A stretch of DNA of 64,000 nucleotides from Lewinellaceae bacterium (lineage in GTDB: Bacteria > Bacteroidota > Bacteroidia > Chitinophagales > Saprospiraceae), in assembly GCA_020636045.1 (NCBI GenBank), contig JACJYP010000006.1, forward strand, positions 186,001-250,000. Direction: 5' to 3'. The notes below the pieces were generated by a model that searched no databases, had not been told where the DNA came from, and saw only the letters and a list, made by a program, of their open reading frames with translations. Numbering within the stretch: position 1 is the stretch's first letter; every line of letters begins with the position of its first letter. The position numbers and the translations under genes were made by a program. This document shows, piece after piece, positions 1-9,237 of this stretch.

Positions 1-806
1 GAAACAAAAACGACAACTTTATCGGCATTTGTGACGATCAGCGTGCTGTCGGTCGTTTCGAGGCGCCCGCCTGTTATCTTCGGCTTGACGATGGCTGTAA
101 ATCCGACCTTTCCTGTTTTGTTTTCATAATCGCCGCTCACGCCGCGCAGCCACAGCGCCCCCTTGTCGACCATGACGCTTTGTTTTTTATGCAGGCTATG
201 CATCCCCAGCGCGCAGGAAACGGAACCCGGTCTGTCGGCGCTTATCTCCATCGCGATCACATCGTCGGCCAGCGAGGAAATGATCTCGCGCCGGTAGCGC
301 ACGCCGTTTTGCTCATACGTCACGCGCGCGACCGAGTTGGCGATATCCAGTTCGCGCCGGTAGTTGCGCATCGCGGCGCCGGCAGGAAATCCGATCGACA
401 AGTCTCCGGCCGGTTGATAACACATACCGTAGTTCCGGCCTTCGCCGGCGCGTTGCGGCAGCAGCCGGAGGGCCATTTGTTGCGCCTCCTCATGTTTCCC
501 TTCAAAGATCAGCCGCCGTATTTCCGGCAGATGCGCTTTGAAATCGGTCTGGATATTGTTCCCGGGCTCGCCGGCCCAGATGGTTTCTTCGTTCAGTTGG
601 ATGGTTTCAGCATCGGCGCCGCCGAACACCATGGCGCCCAGCCTGCCGTTCCCCACGGGCAGCGCTTCTTCCCAGATGTTGGCCGGTTTGTCGTACCAAA
701 GTATCATCGGATTGCCCGCCTGGTCCGAACCCCTTTTTGAATGTACGGAACAGGCGATGAGGGTCAGCGTTGTGACAAGCAGGAGTAGCAGGTGTTTTTT
801 ATGCAT
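1..806 (-). CDS. GH95 family alpha-L-fucosidase, lipoprotein (3' part cut by window edge)
   Basis: About 268 codons can be read from an ATG at 806 down to base 1 with no stop, so the C-terminal part lies outside the window. The N-terminus is a lipoprotein signal peptide (MHKK, leucine run, lipobox LIAC with Cys near residue 19). It is followed by the conserved N-terminal region of glycoside hydrolase family 95: WYDKPANIWEEALPVGNGRLGAMVFGG, then LNEETIWAGEPGN. GH95 enzymes (1,2-alpha-L-fucosidases and some alpha-L-galactosidases) remove terminal fucose from glycans; complete ones are about 750-850 residues. The lipobox suggests attachment to the outer membrane or cell surface. The gene is divergent from the secreted protein at 1145. 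Family assignment is firm; the catalytic residues are not in view and the substrate is inferred. Confidence 0.88.
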   Translation of the reverse strand, partial: MHKKHLLLLLVTTLTLIACSVHSKRGSDQAGNPMILWYDKPANIWEEALPVGNGRLGAMVFGGADAETIQLNEETIWAGEPGNNIQTDFKAHLPEIRRLIFEGKHEEAQQMALRLLPQRAGEGRNYGMCYQPAGDLSIGFPAGAAMRNYRRELDIANSVARVTYEQNGVRYRREIISSLADDVIAMEISADRPGSVSCALGMHSLHKKQSVMVDKGALWLRGVSGDYENKTGKVGFTAIVKPKITGGRLETTDSTLIVTNADKVVVFV

Positions 807-1144
807 GGTTGAATGATTCATGACAGGAGGGAGATAATGTCCGGGGAGTGCGAGCCGCCAAAATACGCGAATGAGGGAAACATGTAAATAAATACATGCA
901 CAGGCAACATATATGTAAACTGACAACCGATCTGAGAATTAACACAAAAACCTCCTGAAACTCGGGAAAAAGCCGGTTCTTCGCCTGCAACACTATTTAA
1001 TCTTAGGTGCCCGGCGCACAAAGGCCTACTTCAAGCCTCGCTCTGTACATATTCCTGTTTATTTCTGTCATTCCCACACCGATTCCTGTTGCCCGCATTG
1101 ACATATGCGGGCCGGTATGATTTTATTGATTAAACATTTACCAA
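807..1144. promoter_or_regulatory. divergent intergenic region with stem-loop before the + strand gene
   Basis: This 338-bp gap separates the divergent GH95 and T9SS-cargo genes and should hold both promoters. I see no convincing gene and no clean TAnnTTTG element for either side. A perfect 8-bp inverted repeat, GCCCGCAT (1091-1098) and ATGCGGGC (1105-1112) with a 6-base spacer, lies 33 bases before the ATG at 1145. It could be an operator or a leader hairpin. Confidence 0.4.
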
Positions 1145-4100
1145 ATGAAAAAGAACATTTTTACGGCCTTATTTGTGTGTGTGGCCGTTATAGCACAGGC
1201 CCAGTATCTCGAAACCTTCAATGAAAACAACAAAGGGTATCTGAACAACTCTGTCAACGATTTTACAGGAGTGAACTGGACCCTTTCTCCCTGGTCTTCC
1301 GGCCGCGATGCGGAGGACTATTGCGGTACGGGTCCGTATGCGGGCTCTGTTTCTCCCCTTGTGCCTGCTGTTCCCGATAATGTATTCGGAAGCATGGACG
1401 TGGATCTGGATATGTGCTGGACAAGCCCCAAACTGGTCGCTACTGCAACCGGTACTGCCCAGTTTATGATGGACATTAGCTGGATAGGGTATGACGGAAA
1501 CTCAAGCCCTGCCGATTATATAAATGTGGAATACCGCCTCAACGATGGCGCGTGGATCCGGCATCCGAATGTAGCCGGCCCCAATGGCGATCCGAGTTAT
1601 ACAGTTCGATATACGCCGGACGGATCGTTTGACGGTTCAGCCACGACGAATTTCTCGAGCATTTCGATCGTTACAGGGGATACGATGCGTGTTCGGGTAT
1701 GCTGGCGCACCAGTTCCAATGCCGAACTGACGACCTTCGACAATGTATCTGTAAGCAACTTTACCCTGGCTTCGTCATGCTCTCAACCGGTTATCGGCAC
1801 TGCCATCATGCAAGCGGGCTCCTGCAACGGTACCAATGGCGCTATACAGGTGACGGCTACCGGAGGCACCCCCGGCTACAACGTCGCCTGGGGCGGTACA
1901 AGCAGCGGTAATCCCGCGGGCACGGAGATCGCCAGTTCCGGCGGTATGTACACGATCACTTCGCTGAATTCCGGCCCCTACACTATAACGGTCACAGATG
2001 CCGCTTCCTGTTCGACTACTGCCATGGTCTCCGTCAGCACCGCTACGGCTATGTCGCTGCAAACGACGGTATTGGGAACTACCTGTTCCAGTGTGAGCGA
2101 CGGAGAGATCGATTTGACGGTCAGTAACGGTTCGCCGCCATACTCCTATAGCTGGAGCAACCTGCCCGGGTCGCCCGACCCCCAGGATCAAACCGGCCTG
2201 GCTACCGGAACGTATGTTATAACGGTAACGGACAATGCCGGCTGTACAACCAATACCAGCATAGCAGTGGGTGTGGAGCCACCCGGGGCTTATCTCGAAA
2301 CCTTTTCCCTCGACAACAAGGGTTATCTGATTAATTTCGGCGAAGACTTTGCCGGCGTTAACTGGACCCTGAGCAGCTGGTCGCCCGATCCTTTCGGTCG
2401 CGATGCCAACGACTTTTTCAGAACGAACGGCGGAGCATTGACCGCACTCGATGTCGACCATGAAGTATGCTGGATCAGCCCGGTCATAGACATCAATCCG
2501 CCCGGATCCGGCATCGGTTTTTCGGTAGACCTGGCCTGGGTCGGATTCGATGATGAAGACTATATCAATGTCAAATACAGCCTGGATAACGGAGGTTATA
2601 CGACAGTGCTTAATCAGGTAGGCTTGGGAGCAGGTACGATCCAGTATCCAAATTTATCTACAGACAACTCCGGTTCAACCACCGTTTCGGTAACTGGCCT
2701 GTCAGGCAATTCCCTTCAAATCCAGGTTTGCGGAGATTTTAATGCAGATGAAGAATCGATGACCATCGACAACGTATCGGTACCCGGCAGCAATGGCCTG
2801 TACTGCCCCTGCCCAACCATCACGTTCACTGCCACACCTACCAGTACCTGCTCGGGCAGCAGCAACGGCCAAATCGCCGTGACCGGTGTGACGGGTGGCA
2901 CGGGTCCCTACATGTATTCGAAAGATAACGGTGCCAATTACCAGTCCGGCGCCACGTTTACAGGTTTGGCAGCCGGTATGTACGACGTAGTGGTCAAGGA
3001 TGCCAACGGCTGTGAAAGCGCTGCGTCGCAGGTTACGGTCGGTACGAATTCTTTACCCGTGGCCACTTGCCCGGCAGACGTCACTGTTTGCTCGGCTGAT
3101 GCAGCCTTTGCCTTAACCGGAGGCAGCCCCGGTGGCGGCACGTACAGTGGCATGGGTGTCAGTGGCGGCATGTTCGATCCGGCAACTGCAGGCGCCGGCC
3201 CGCATACGATCACCTATACCTACACCGATGGAAACGGTTGTTCGGATGATTGCACCTTTAACGCGACGGTCTTAACTTCGCCCACGCTGTTCAATGTGAC
3301 TGGCGGCGGCTCCTATTGTAGCGGTGGCCCGGGTGTGGAAGTCGGATTAAGCGGTTCCGATCTTGACGCACAATACGACTTGTACCGGGATGGGAACCTT
3401 GTTGGTACGTTCTTTGGTACCGGTAGCCCGCTATCGTTCGGCCAGCAAACAGCTGCGGGCACCTATCTGGTCGTTGGTATACTAAATATTGTTTGCCAGA
3501 AAGTTATGAGCGGTACTGTAAACGTTAGCGTCCAGACCTGCAATATCGATTTCAGTGGAAAAATCGTCTGGGAAGACGACGATGTCAGCGGCGTCAAAGA
3601 CGCCACCGTCAACCTCACGGGCTCGGCCAGCGGCAGCGACGTGACCGACACGAACGGCGACTTCCTGATCATGTCCGGCGTGACCACGGGCAATTTCACG
3701 CTCAAACCGGAAAAAACCGCCAACAAACTCAATGGCGTGACCGCCGCCGATATTGTCGCCATACAGCAGCATATTGCGAACGTTCTTCCGATTTCAGACC
3801 CTTACAAGCAAGTATGCGCCGATGTAAACAAGAGCAATTCTATCACCGGGTTGGACGTAACCATTATCAACCAATCGCTGCTGGGCAATCCCGCCGCGCT
3901 CAACCAGTTTAAAACTTCCTGGCGTTTTGTCCCTTCAGACTATGCGTTGTCCGTTCCACCCTGGGGATTCCCGGAACAACGCAGTTATACCGGCATTTCG
4001 GGCGCCCAGACCAACCAGGATTTCATCGGCATGAAAACCGGCGACGTGACGGGTGATGCCAACCCGGCTAACTTCGGCGCAGGCACTCCGCTGGCGCTGC

Positions 4101-4783
4101 ACACCGGAGACCGCATCCTGCAATCAGGCGAATCTTTCGAAGCGGCGTTCAGCGCCGGGCAGTTCGACGACCTGGCAGCATTTCAGCTGGCTTTGCATTT
4201 TGATCCTGCACAGTTGCAATTCAATGACATACAGCCGGTGAACGGCGGACTGCCGCTTACGGCGGACAATTTCGGTCTGTACAATATTGCCGGAGGAGAG
4301 ATCCGCAGTGTGTGGGCACAGGCCACCGGGTTTTTCGTATCCGAAGGGTCGCCGGTGTTCCGGCTCCACTTCACCGCCCTGCAAGGCGGAGTGAAACTGA
4401 GCGAAGTGCTCTTTATGGATGAAACGGAATTGCCGGGATATGCCTATTCAGGCACACTGGAAGAATCGGCCGTAGAACTGGTGTTTGACGCCGCTACAGG
4501 CACAAACAATCCGAATGGCGTTTCCGGTTTGCAAATGCAGGTGTACCCCAACCCCTTCCGCGAAGAGACGATGGTGTCGTTCGCCATGCCGGAGGCGGGC
4601 GAGGTGCAACTCAGGATTGTGGATGTGAACGGGCGTGAGTTGTTGCGGATCGACAAAGCCTGTCCTGCCGGCCACAACAGCGAGGTATTGCACCTGGAAA
4701 GCGCTGCAGCCACCGGCGTGCTGAGTTGCGAATTGCTGACGCCCTTTGGCGTGGTATCGAAAAAACTGGTGATGCTGCGATAG
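1145..4783 (+). CDS. T9SS type A sorting protein with SprB repeats, dockerin-like and cohesin-like segments
   Basis: A 1212-residue secreted protein. Residues 1-19 form a signal peptide ending AQA. Two related domains begin YLETF and share 'NKGYL' and 'GVNWTL' motifs (about 20-205 and 382-552), so the module is duplicated. SprB-type repeats follow each copy (about 211-375 and 553-635). A glycine-rich PKD/Ig-like segment follows (636-790). Residues 855-910 hold two EF-hand-like calcium loops typical of dockerin type I (DVNKSNSITGLDV). Residues 980-1115 resemble a cohesin or carbohydrate-binding fold (ALHFDPAQLQF). From 1130 there is a type A C-terminal sorting domain (VYPNPFREETMV). Such proteins are exported through the type IX system and anchored on the cell surface; SprB repeats occur in gliding adhesins. 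Adhesion or matrix binding is inferred. A convergent gene follows after a hairpin. Confidence 0.85.
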   Translation: MKKNIFTALFVCVAVIAQAQYLETFNENNKGYLNNSVNDFTGVNWTLSPWSSGRDAEDYCGTGPYAGSVSPLVPAVPDNVFGSMDVDLDMCWTSPKLVATATGTAQFMMDISWIGYDGNSSPADYINVEYRLNDGAWIRHPNVAGPNGDPSYTVRYTPDGSFDGSATTNFSSISIVTGDTMRVRVCWRTSSNAELTTFDNVSVSNFTLASSCSQPVIGTAIMQAGSCNGTNGAIQVTATGGTPGYNVAWGGTSSGNPAGTEIASSGGMYTITSLNSGPYTITVTDAASCSTTAMVSVSTATAMSLQTTVLGTTCSSVSDGEIDLTVSNGSPPYSYSWSNLPGSPDPQDQTGLATGTYVITVTDNAGCTTNTSIAVGVEPPGAYLETFSLDNKGYLINFGEDFAGVNWTLSSWSPDPFGRDANDFFRTNGGALTALDVDHEVCWISPVIDINPPGSGIGFSVDLAWVGFDDEDYINVKYSLDNGGYTTVLNQVGLGAGTIQYPNLSTDNSGSTTVSVTGLSGNSLQIQVCGDFNADEESMTIDNVSVPGSNGLYCPCPTITFTATPTSTCSGSSNGQIAVTGVTGGTGPYMYSKDNGANYQSGATFTGLAAGMYDVVVKDANGCESAASQVTVGTNSLPVATCPADVTVCSADAAFALTGGSPGGGTYSGMGVSGGMFDPATAGAGPHTITYTYTDGNGCSDDCTFNATVLTSPTLFNVTGGGSYCSGGPGVEVGLSGSDLDAQYDLYRDGNLVGTFFGTGSPLSFGQQTAAGTYLVVGILNIVCQKVMSGTVNVSVQTCNIDFSGKIVWEDDDVSGVKDATVNLTGSASGSDVTDTNGDFLIMSGVTTGNFTLKPEKTANKLNGVTAADIVAIQQHIANVLPISDPYKQVCADVNKSNSITGLDVTIINQSLLGNPAALNQFKTSWRFVPSDYALSVPPWGFPEQRSYTGISGAQTNQDFIGMKTGDVTGDANPANFGAGTPLALHTGDRILQSGESFEAAFSAGQFDDLAAFQLALHFDPAQLQFNDIQPVNGGLPLTADNFGLYNIAGGEIRSVWAQATGFFVSEGSPVFRLHFTALQGGVKLSEVLFMDETELPGYAYSGTLEESAVELVFDAATGTNNPNGVSGLQMQVYPNPFREETMVSFAMPEAGEVQLRIVDVNGRELLRIDKACPAGHNSEVLHLESAAATGVLSCELLTPFGVVSKKLVMLR

Positions 4784-4801
4784 GGTAGTGGGCCGCTCTT
4801 T

Positions 4802-4839
4802 TGTCCGCGATCATCCGTTCGGCCGGGTGGTCGCGGACA
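4802..4839. terminator. inverted repeat between convergent genes
   Basis: TGTCCGCGA (4802-4810) pairs perfectly with TCGCGGACA (4831-4839) across a 20-base loop. It lies between the stop of the + strand cargo gene (4783) and the stop of the - strand acetyltransferase gene (4841). Only short T-rich stretches flank it, so it is a likely but not ideal shared terminator. Confidence 0.5.
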
Positions 4840-4840
4840 T

Positions 4841-5311
4841 CTATTTTAAAGAATTACCGGGCTGGTCGGCCCGCGTTAATTCCGACCATCGTTCGAATGT
4901 CATTTCGAATTTGACCTCTCCTTTGCCGTGCGTCCCGATCTCCGTCCAGCCTGATTTTCTGTAAAAAGCCTCCGCCCGCGTGTTCGGAGCGGTCCCCAGC
5001 CAGAGATTGCTTCGGGTTTGGCTGAAAAACCAGTCGAGCATGGTATCATGCAGCCTCCTGCCAATGCCCCGGCCTTCAAATTCGGGAAGCAAGAACAAGG
5101 CCCAGATGTTACATTCCTTCAGGTCCGCAATGGCAAAGCCCACGACCCGGCCGTCGATCTCGCAAACCCAGCCTTTGCCCCTTACGGTGATAAATTCCGC
5201 GCAGTCGTCGTCCGTGACAAGCGCGGGGTCCGACAGGGTGTTCTCCTTCACTCCGTTTCGGACGAACTGGATCTGCTTTATATCCGCGATAGCGGCTTCT
5301 CTGATGATCAT
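4841..5311 (-). CDS. GNAT family N-acetyltransferase
   Basis: A 156-residue protein starting at an ATG that overlaps the upstream HupE-like gene by the four bases ATGA (5308-5311). A longer reading begins at 5368, but it would extend 60 bases into that gene and adds no conserved sequence, so MIIREAAIADI is taken as the start. It shows the GNAT fold: beta strands around VCEIDGRVVGFAIADL, the acetyl-CoA binding loop LLPEFEGRGIGRRL (motif A, R/QxxGxG/A), and the final NTRAEAFYRKSGW segment. It should transfer an acetyl group from acetyl-CoA to an amine; the substrate cannot be read from sequence. Translational coupling suggests co-expression with the HupE-like and DUF3500 genes. Confidence 0.87.
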   Translation of the reverse strand: MIIREAAIADIKQIQFVRNGVKENTLSDPALVTDDDCAEFITVRGKGWVCEIDGRVVGFAIADLKECNIWALFLLPEFEGRGIGRRLHDTMLDWFFSQTRSNLWLGTAPNTRAEAFYRKSGWTEIGTHGKGEVKFEMTFERWSELTRADQPGNSLK

Positions 5312-6585
5312 TTTTTTCCGGTAAAAGCAGTGATAATGGAAAAGCACACCAGCCCCAGTAAAAGCCATTTGCTTTGATCAGCCGCTGCCTGTATCGCGGA
5401 AGATACGCCGTTCGGTTGTTCCGTGATGCGCTCGGCGGCCCAGGCAAGTGAAGCGACAATGGCGACTGCCGCTCCCGAGATCCTGAGCCAGCGGTACATG
5501 TTGTTTTTGCTCAATACGATCAGCCAGGGAACGACGCACAGGATCGCAAACAGTTGCATCAACTCGATGCCGATGTTGAAGCCGAGAATGGAGAGGGCCA
5601 TCTTTCCGGCGTCCAGGTCCAGGTCGGAAAGAACGGTGGCAAACGCCAGCCCGTGGATCAGTCCAAAACCCGCGGCAATGAAGACTTCCCTGCCGTAAAA
5701 CAGCGGCCGGATGGCGTGGATGGCCGTGACCAAAATGGTCATGGCAATGGCTATTTCAACGGGCTTTTGTGGCAGCACCAGCCAATTGAGGGCCCCGAAT
5801 AAAAGAGAAACGGAGTGGCCGACAGTGAATGCCGTGGCAATCTTGACGAGGCGAATAACGCTGTACCGGGTGCCGCCGAAAACCGTCCAGCGCTTTCGTT
5901 CGGCGATCAGCGGTGCGGGCAACAAGAGTACCAGCAGAAAAAGCAAATGATCGGTGCCTTCGGCTATGTGTTCCATGCCGAGGCTTACCATCGCACGGAA
6001 TCCTTTCCAGGCGCTGCCCTCATCGAGGTTTACGATGACGGGCGGAATAGTATTGTCGGCAGTATTTACCCCGAGCATACCCACCTCGCTGCTTTCACCG
6101 CCCTCCGATATCATCCCGCCTTCCCAGTCCTGCCTGATCCTGATGAGCATTTTGTGCGTTACCACCTGGTGCATGATGGCGTCGTAGCGCATCCTGAATT
6201 GCCGCGGCGATGCGCCGGCAGGCGCCTGCAGCCACAGATCAAAGATCAATTCATGGTACTTGCCGGTAAGGTCCTGCTCGTCTTCCCGGATCGTTTTCCC
6301 CTTGATGGTGATCGCCCATGGCTGTCCGGCAGTATCCGCGACCGACAGGTGCTGCAACAGGTAATGGTCCAGCCATGCGCCTTTTCGCTGAAGCAGGGTC
6401 GCGTGAGCGCGATCGATATCTTCATCCGGGAAAACCAGTTGAAGTTCTTTCAATGGCATTTGCAACCCGGCCGCGATGCCGTTTCCCTTTATTTCCAACA
6501 ACATTACCGAATACGGCATGGGATGCGCCGATAGATCCAATGCGGCGAGCCATACGGCGAAAAGCAAAGCAAGCTGAAATCTCAT
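5308..6585 (-). CDS. HupE/UreJ family membrane protein
   Basis: A 425-residue protein with a signal peptide ending LSAHP. A periplasmic N-terminal domain of about 190 residues is followed by a membrane domain of six or seven helices. The family signature GMEHIAEGTDHLLFLLVLLL opens the membrane part, and a second conserved segment reads FGLIHGLAFATVLSDL. HupE/UreJ relatives are proposed nickel or cobalt permeases, but the long-N-terminus subgroup found in Bacteroidota has no established substrate. Conserved His and Asp residues in the first helix (EHI, TDH) fit metal binding. The ATG at 6585 lies 16 bases after the DUF3500 stop, and the gene overlaps the acetyltransferase gene by 4 bases, so the three form an operon. 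Confidence 0.85.
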   Translation of the reverse strand: MRFQLALLFAVWLAALDLSAHPMPYSVMLLEIKGNGIAAGLQMPLKELQLVFPDEDIDRAHATLLQRKGAWLDHYLLQHLSVADTAGQPWAITIKGKTIREDEQDLTGKYHELIFDLWLQAPAGASPRQFRMRYDAIMHQVVTHKMLIRIRQDWEGGMISEGGESSEVGMLGVNTADNTIPPVIVNLDEGSAWKGFRAMVSLGMEHIAEGTDHLLFLLVLLLPAPLIAERKRWTVFGGTRYSVIRLVKIATAFTVGHSVSLLFGALNWLVLPQKPVEIAIAMTILVTAIHAIRPLFYGREVFIAAGFGLIHGLAFATVLSDLDLDAGKMALSILGFNIGIELMQLFAILCVVPWLIVLSKNNMYRWLRISGAAVAIVASLAWAAERITEQPNGVSSAIQAAADQSKWLLLGLVCFSIITAFTGKK

Positions 6586-6601
6586 CGGCTGGGCCTGGTA
6601 A

Positions 6602-8101
6602 TTACTGCCTGGAAACTTTGCCGATATAGACGGCGCCGGCTTCGCGGACTTTCAGGATATACGCGCCCTTGGGTAATCTGGAAATGTCGTAGTCGATCGT
6701 GGCACCGTTCAAATGATGTGTTTGGATCATCGCCTGCCCGGTCGCCGAATTGATCACAGTGACGGTTGCATCCTTCGCTGTCACGGGCAGGTTGATCGAG
6801 ATGGTGCCGGTGGCAGGGTTGGGGAAAACGGTGAGCGGTAACGTCCGCCCCGGTTGGGCGACCCCGGTCGAGGACGTCACATCTATGGCGGGCCCCGTGA
6901 GGTCGAGGCCGTAATCGTGGCTGTGGTCGCGCCAGACAGTGTGATAGTGTATTTGCCCGGAGATCACAACGCCGTTCTGGCAGGAGAACTCGACCCAGAC
7001 GGTGGGGCCGTCGATGCGGACGTAGTTGGAATTGGATACGAGGAAGGAAGCGGCATTGCCGGAAGTGCCGTTGCCGGTGTAGGCGACGTAAGTACCGTCA
7101 ATTTCATCGGTGTAAACCTGCATCACCGCGGCTGCCGTAGCGCTGTCCATGTCTCCCACATAATGCTGGATAGCCGCCAGCACGAGATCTTTTTGCGCTG
7201 CTGAAAACGTATTGCAGGCCACGCCGAGCTTTGTAGACGGGAAATTTCCGTTGCCGCCGTTGGTTTCCCCTGGCACCATGGTGCAGTCGCTAAAGGTAGT
7301 GGAAAGTTTCGCGGTGCTCAACTGAGAGGAGGACAGAGAAGCCAGCATATCGGCCAACGCATCGCGCTCGTCGTTGAGCGGCGCATAGGCGGTGGCATTC
7401 CAGGAAAAACTTTTTGGCTCTACCCCCATAAAGAACGGCGTGGCGCCGATGACGTGCCCGTTGTTGAAAGCAATGTTGGCCGCGTAGTGGTGCCCGCCGA
7501 ATTGAAGCATCCAGGCGCCCGTAGTGGATGGTGTATTTAAAAAGGCGATCCACCTCAGGGTGCTGTCATATCCGTTGCCGCCGCCATTGGCGTGCAAATA
7601 CGCTTCTGCCAGGTTCATTTGATAAAATTCGGCGTAGCCGTCATCGTCGGAAGTGCCGAGGGCGTCGCGGATCACCTGATGTGCGGCAGCCAGTTGAGCG
7701 GAAGTAAGGGTGCCGAACTGAATGCCGTTGCGGCAATTCGAGCCGCAGGGCAGGTTGCTCCACTTGCGGGCCAGGGAAGCAGTGTAGTTCTGCTGTAACG
7801 TTGTTTGCTGAGTGGTGGTAAGCAATGCCTTAAATGCTAGGGCATCATTTACCAATTGGGAAACCGTCTGGGTAGATTTACCTGTGATCGCCTCATTTAC
7901 GGCGCCGGGTCTGTTATCGCCGATTGACGCGAGGGAGGCTGACTGCGCGGGAACTTCTTCTGCTGTATTGCGGGTGCCGCTCACGTAAAACCAGCCGGCG
8001 ATACACAATGCCGAAAGCAGCAACAGGATGTTTTGAAGATTGAATGATCCGGCGTTGTTCGCCTCCGGTGTTTGAGATTGTGGTAATGCGTTTACTTCCA
8101 T
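6602..8101 (-). CDS. DUF3500 domain protein with T9SS sorting domain
   Basis: A 499-residue protein. An uncleaved-looking or atypical signal segment sits at about residues 24-42 (NILLLLSALCIAGWFYV) after a polar N-terminus. The DUF3500 domain covers about residues 75-400; recognisable family features are GAWMLQFGGHHYAANIAF and, near its end, the His-rich QIHYHTVWRDHSHDYG. From about residue 423 a type A C-terminal sorting domain begins (TVFPNPATGTISINL). DUF3500 has no known biochemical function; clustered histidines hint at metal binding, which would suit the HupE/UreJ gene 16 bases downstream. It is the first gene of a three-gene operon (DUF3500, HupE-like, GNAT). The 211 bases upstream separate it from the methyltransferase gene. 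Confidence 0.83.
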   Translation of the reverse strand: MEVNALPQSQTPEANNAGSFNLQNILLLLSALCIAGWFYVSGTRNTAEEVPAQSASLASIGDNRPGAVNEAITGKSTQTVSQLVNDALAFKALLTTTQQTTLQQNYTASLARKWSNLPCGSNCRNGIQFGTLTSAQLAAAHQVIRDALGTSDDDGYAEFYQMNLAEAYLHANGGGNGYDSTLRWIAFLNTPSTTGAWMLQFGGHHYAANIAFNNGHVIGATPFFMGVEPKSFSWNATAYAPLNDERDALADMLASLSSSQLSTAKLSTTFSDCTMVPGETNGGNGNFPSTKLGVACNTFSAAQKDLVLAAIQHYVGDMDSATAAAVMQVYTDEIDGTYVAYTGNGTSGNAASFLVSNSNYVRIDGPTVWVEFSCQNGVVISGQIHYHTVWRDHSHDYGLDLTGPAIDVTSSTGVAQPGRTLPLTVFPNPATGTISINLPVTAKDATVTVINSATGQAMIQTHHLNGATIDYDISRLPKGAYILKVREAGAVYIGKVSRQ

Positions 8102-8312
8102 GGCTGATGTTGTGATTGATGACCCGGGATGACCGAAAATAGATTGAAAAGCCTGTTTTCACAAAAAACGTAGCGGATAAATGCCGGTTGCTGCGAACAG
8201 GGTGTCGAAAGTACGATACGAAATCCGGTGCGGCAGGGTTGCGTCATTGCCTGTTGCCGGGGAAAATGAACGTGTGAATGACCCCATTTATCCAGTTTAT
8301 TTCAATGATGTA

Positions 8313-9131
8313 TCAATAGCCGGCGCTCAGCCCGGTTTTTTGAAAAAGCATAAACGTGCCGCTCAGGTATTCCCGCCCTGGTTCAAAGATCTGCCGCATT
8401 TCGGAAGAATACTGCGTATGCTTTTTTCGAAGTTCGGGTTGTAAATAAAGGCGCAATTTTCCCAGCAGGGTAAACAGCGCGGACAGGTATTCCCTGTAAT
8501 TTTGACGCTTTGCAAATGATTTTTCAGGTGCGCTCATCCGGATTCCCGCAAGGGTTTTGAAGCCGTATTTCTCGAAAAGGACGCTGGTGGCTTCCACGCC
8601 GGTCATTTGCTCTGTGCACTGGATGATCCCGAATGTTTCGAGGCATTTCTTGTTGATCTCCCGGATGTCCGTGCAGGGAATTTCCCGGTGCCAAATGCTT
8701 TCATTTATGGCCAGTATGCCACCGGGTTTCAAAACAGAAGCCAAAAAACGCAGCGTTTCGGCAAGTATATTTTCGTCGAGGATGGCCAATACCGATTCGA
8801 CGTATACCAGGTCGACGCTGCCGGAAGGAATACGCAGCCGGTCGTCGGTGTGCAGTAAACTCACCCGACCGCGAAGCCCGCAAAATCGCAGCCGCGCGGC
8901 GGCCTTTTTGATCATCGCGGGGTCGGCTTCAATTCCGGATAATCGCAAATCCGGGTAACGGCTTTTCAATTTCACCAGCGTGGCGCCGGTGCCGAAGCCC
9001 ATTTCTAGCACCCGTTCGGTCCCGTTCAGGTGTATCTGTTGCAGCAGATATTCCGTGCCGCGCTCGCCGTTGGCATGCAAATAGGCGGCGTGGAGGCTGG
9101 TGTAGTGCTGGAAGATACTGGCGTTGGGCAT
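8313..9131 (-). CDS. class I SAM-dependent methyltransferase
   Basis: A 272-residue Rossmann-fold methyltransferase. Motif I is VLEMGFGTGATLVKL (about residues 41-55). An acidic end of the second strand follows (LSGIEADPAMI), then DLVYVESVLAIL (motif IV-like) and LKPGGILAINES (motif post-II). The C-terminal 100 residues are not diagnostic. Small-molecule or quinone/lipid methyltransferases look like this; the substrate is unknown. The gene is the last of a - strand series starting at the threonine dehydrogenase, but it is 106 bases from the esterase gene and may have its own promoter. Confidence 0.85.
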   Translation of the reverse strand: MPNASIFQHYTSLHAAYLHANGERGTEYLLQQIHLNGTERVLEMGFGTGATLVKLKSRYPDLRLSGIEADPAMIKKAAARLRFCGLRGRVSLLHTDDRLRIPSGSVDLVYVESVLAILDENILAETLRFLASVLKPGGILAINESIWHREIPCTDIREINKKCLETFGIIQCTEQMTGVEATSVLFEKYGFKTLAGIRMSAPEKSFAKRQNYREYLSALFTLLGKLRLYLQPELRKKHTQYSSEMRQIFEPGREYLSGTFMLFQKTGLSAGY

Positions 9132-9237
9132 GGATGACCCCGTGTTTTTTTCTTGCGTGTACTATTTGCTCGTATTGAGTTTTTAGACCATCTCACATCT
9201 CAATTCTAAAAATACACCCGTCAACCCCGCATAAATT

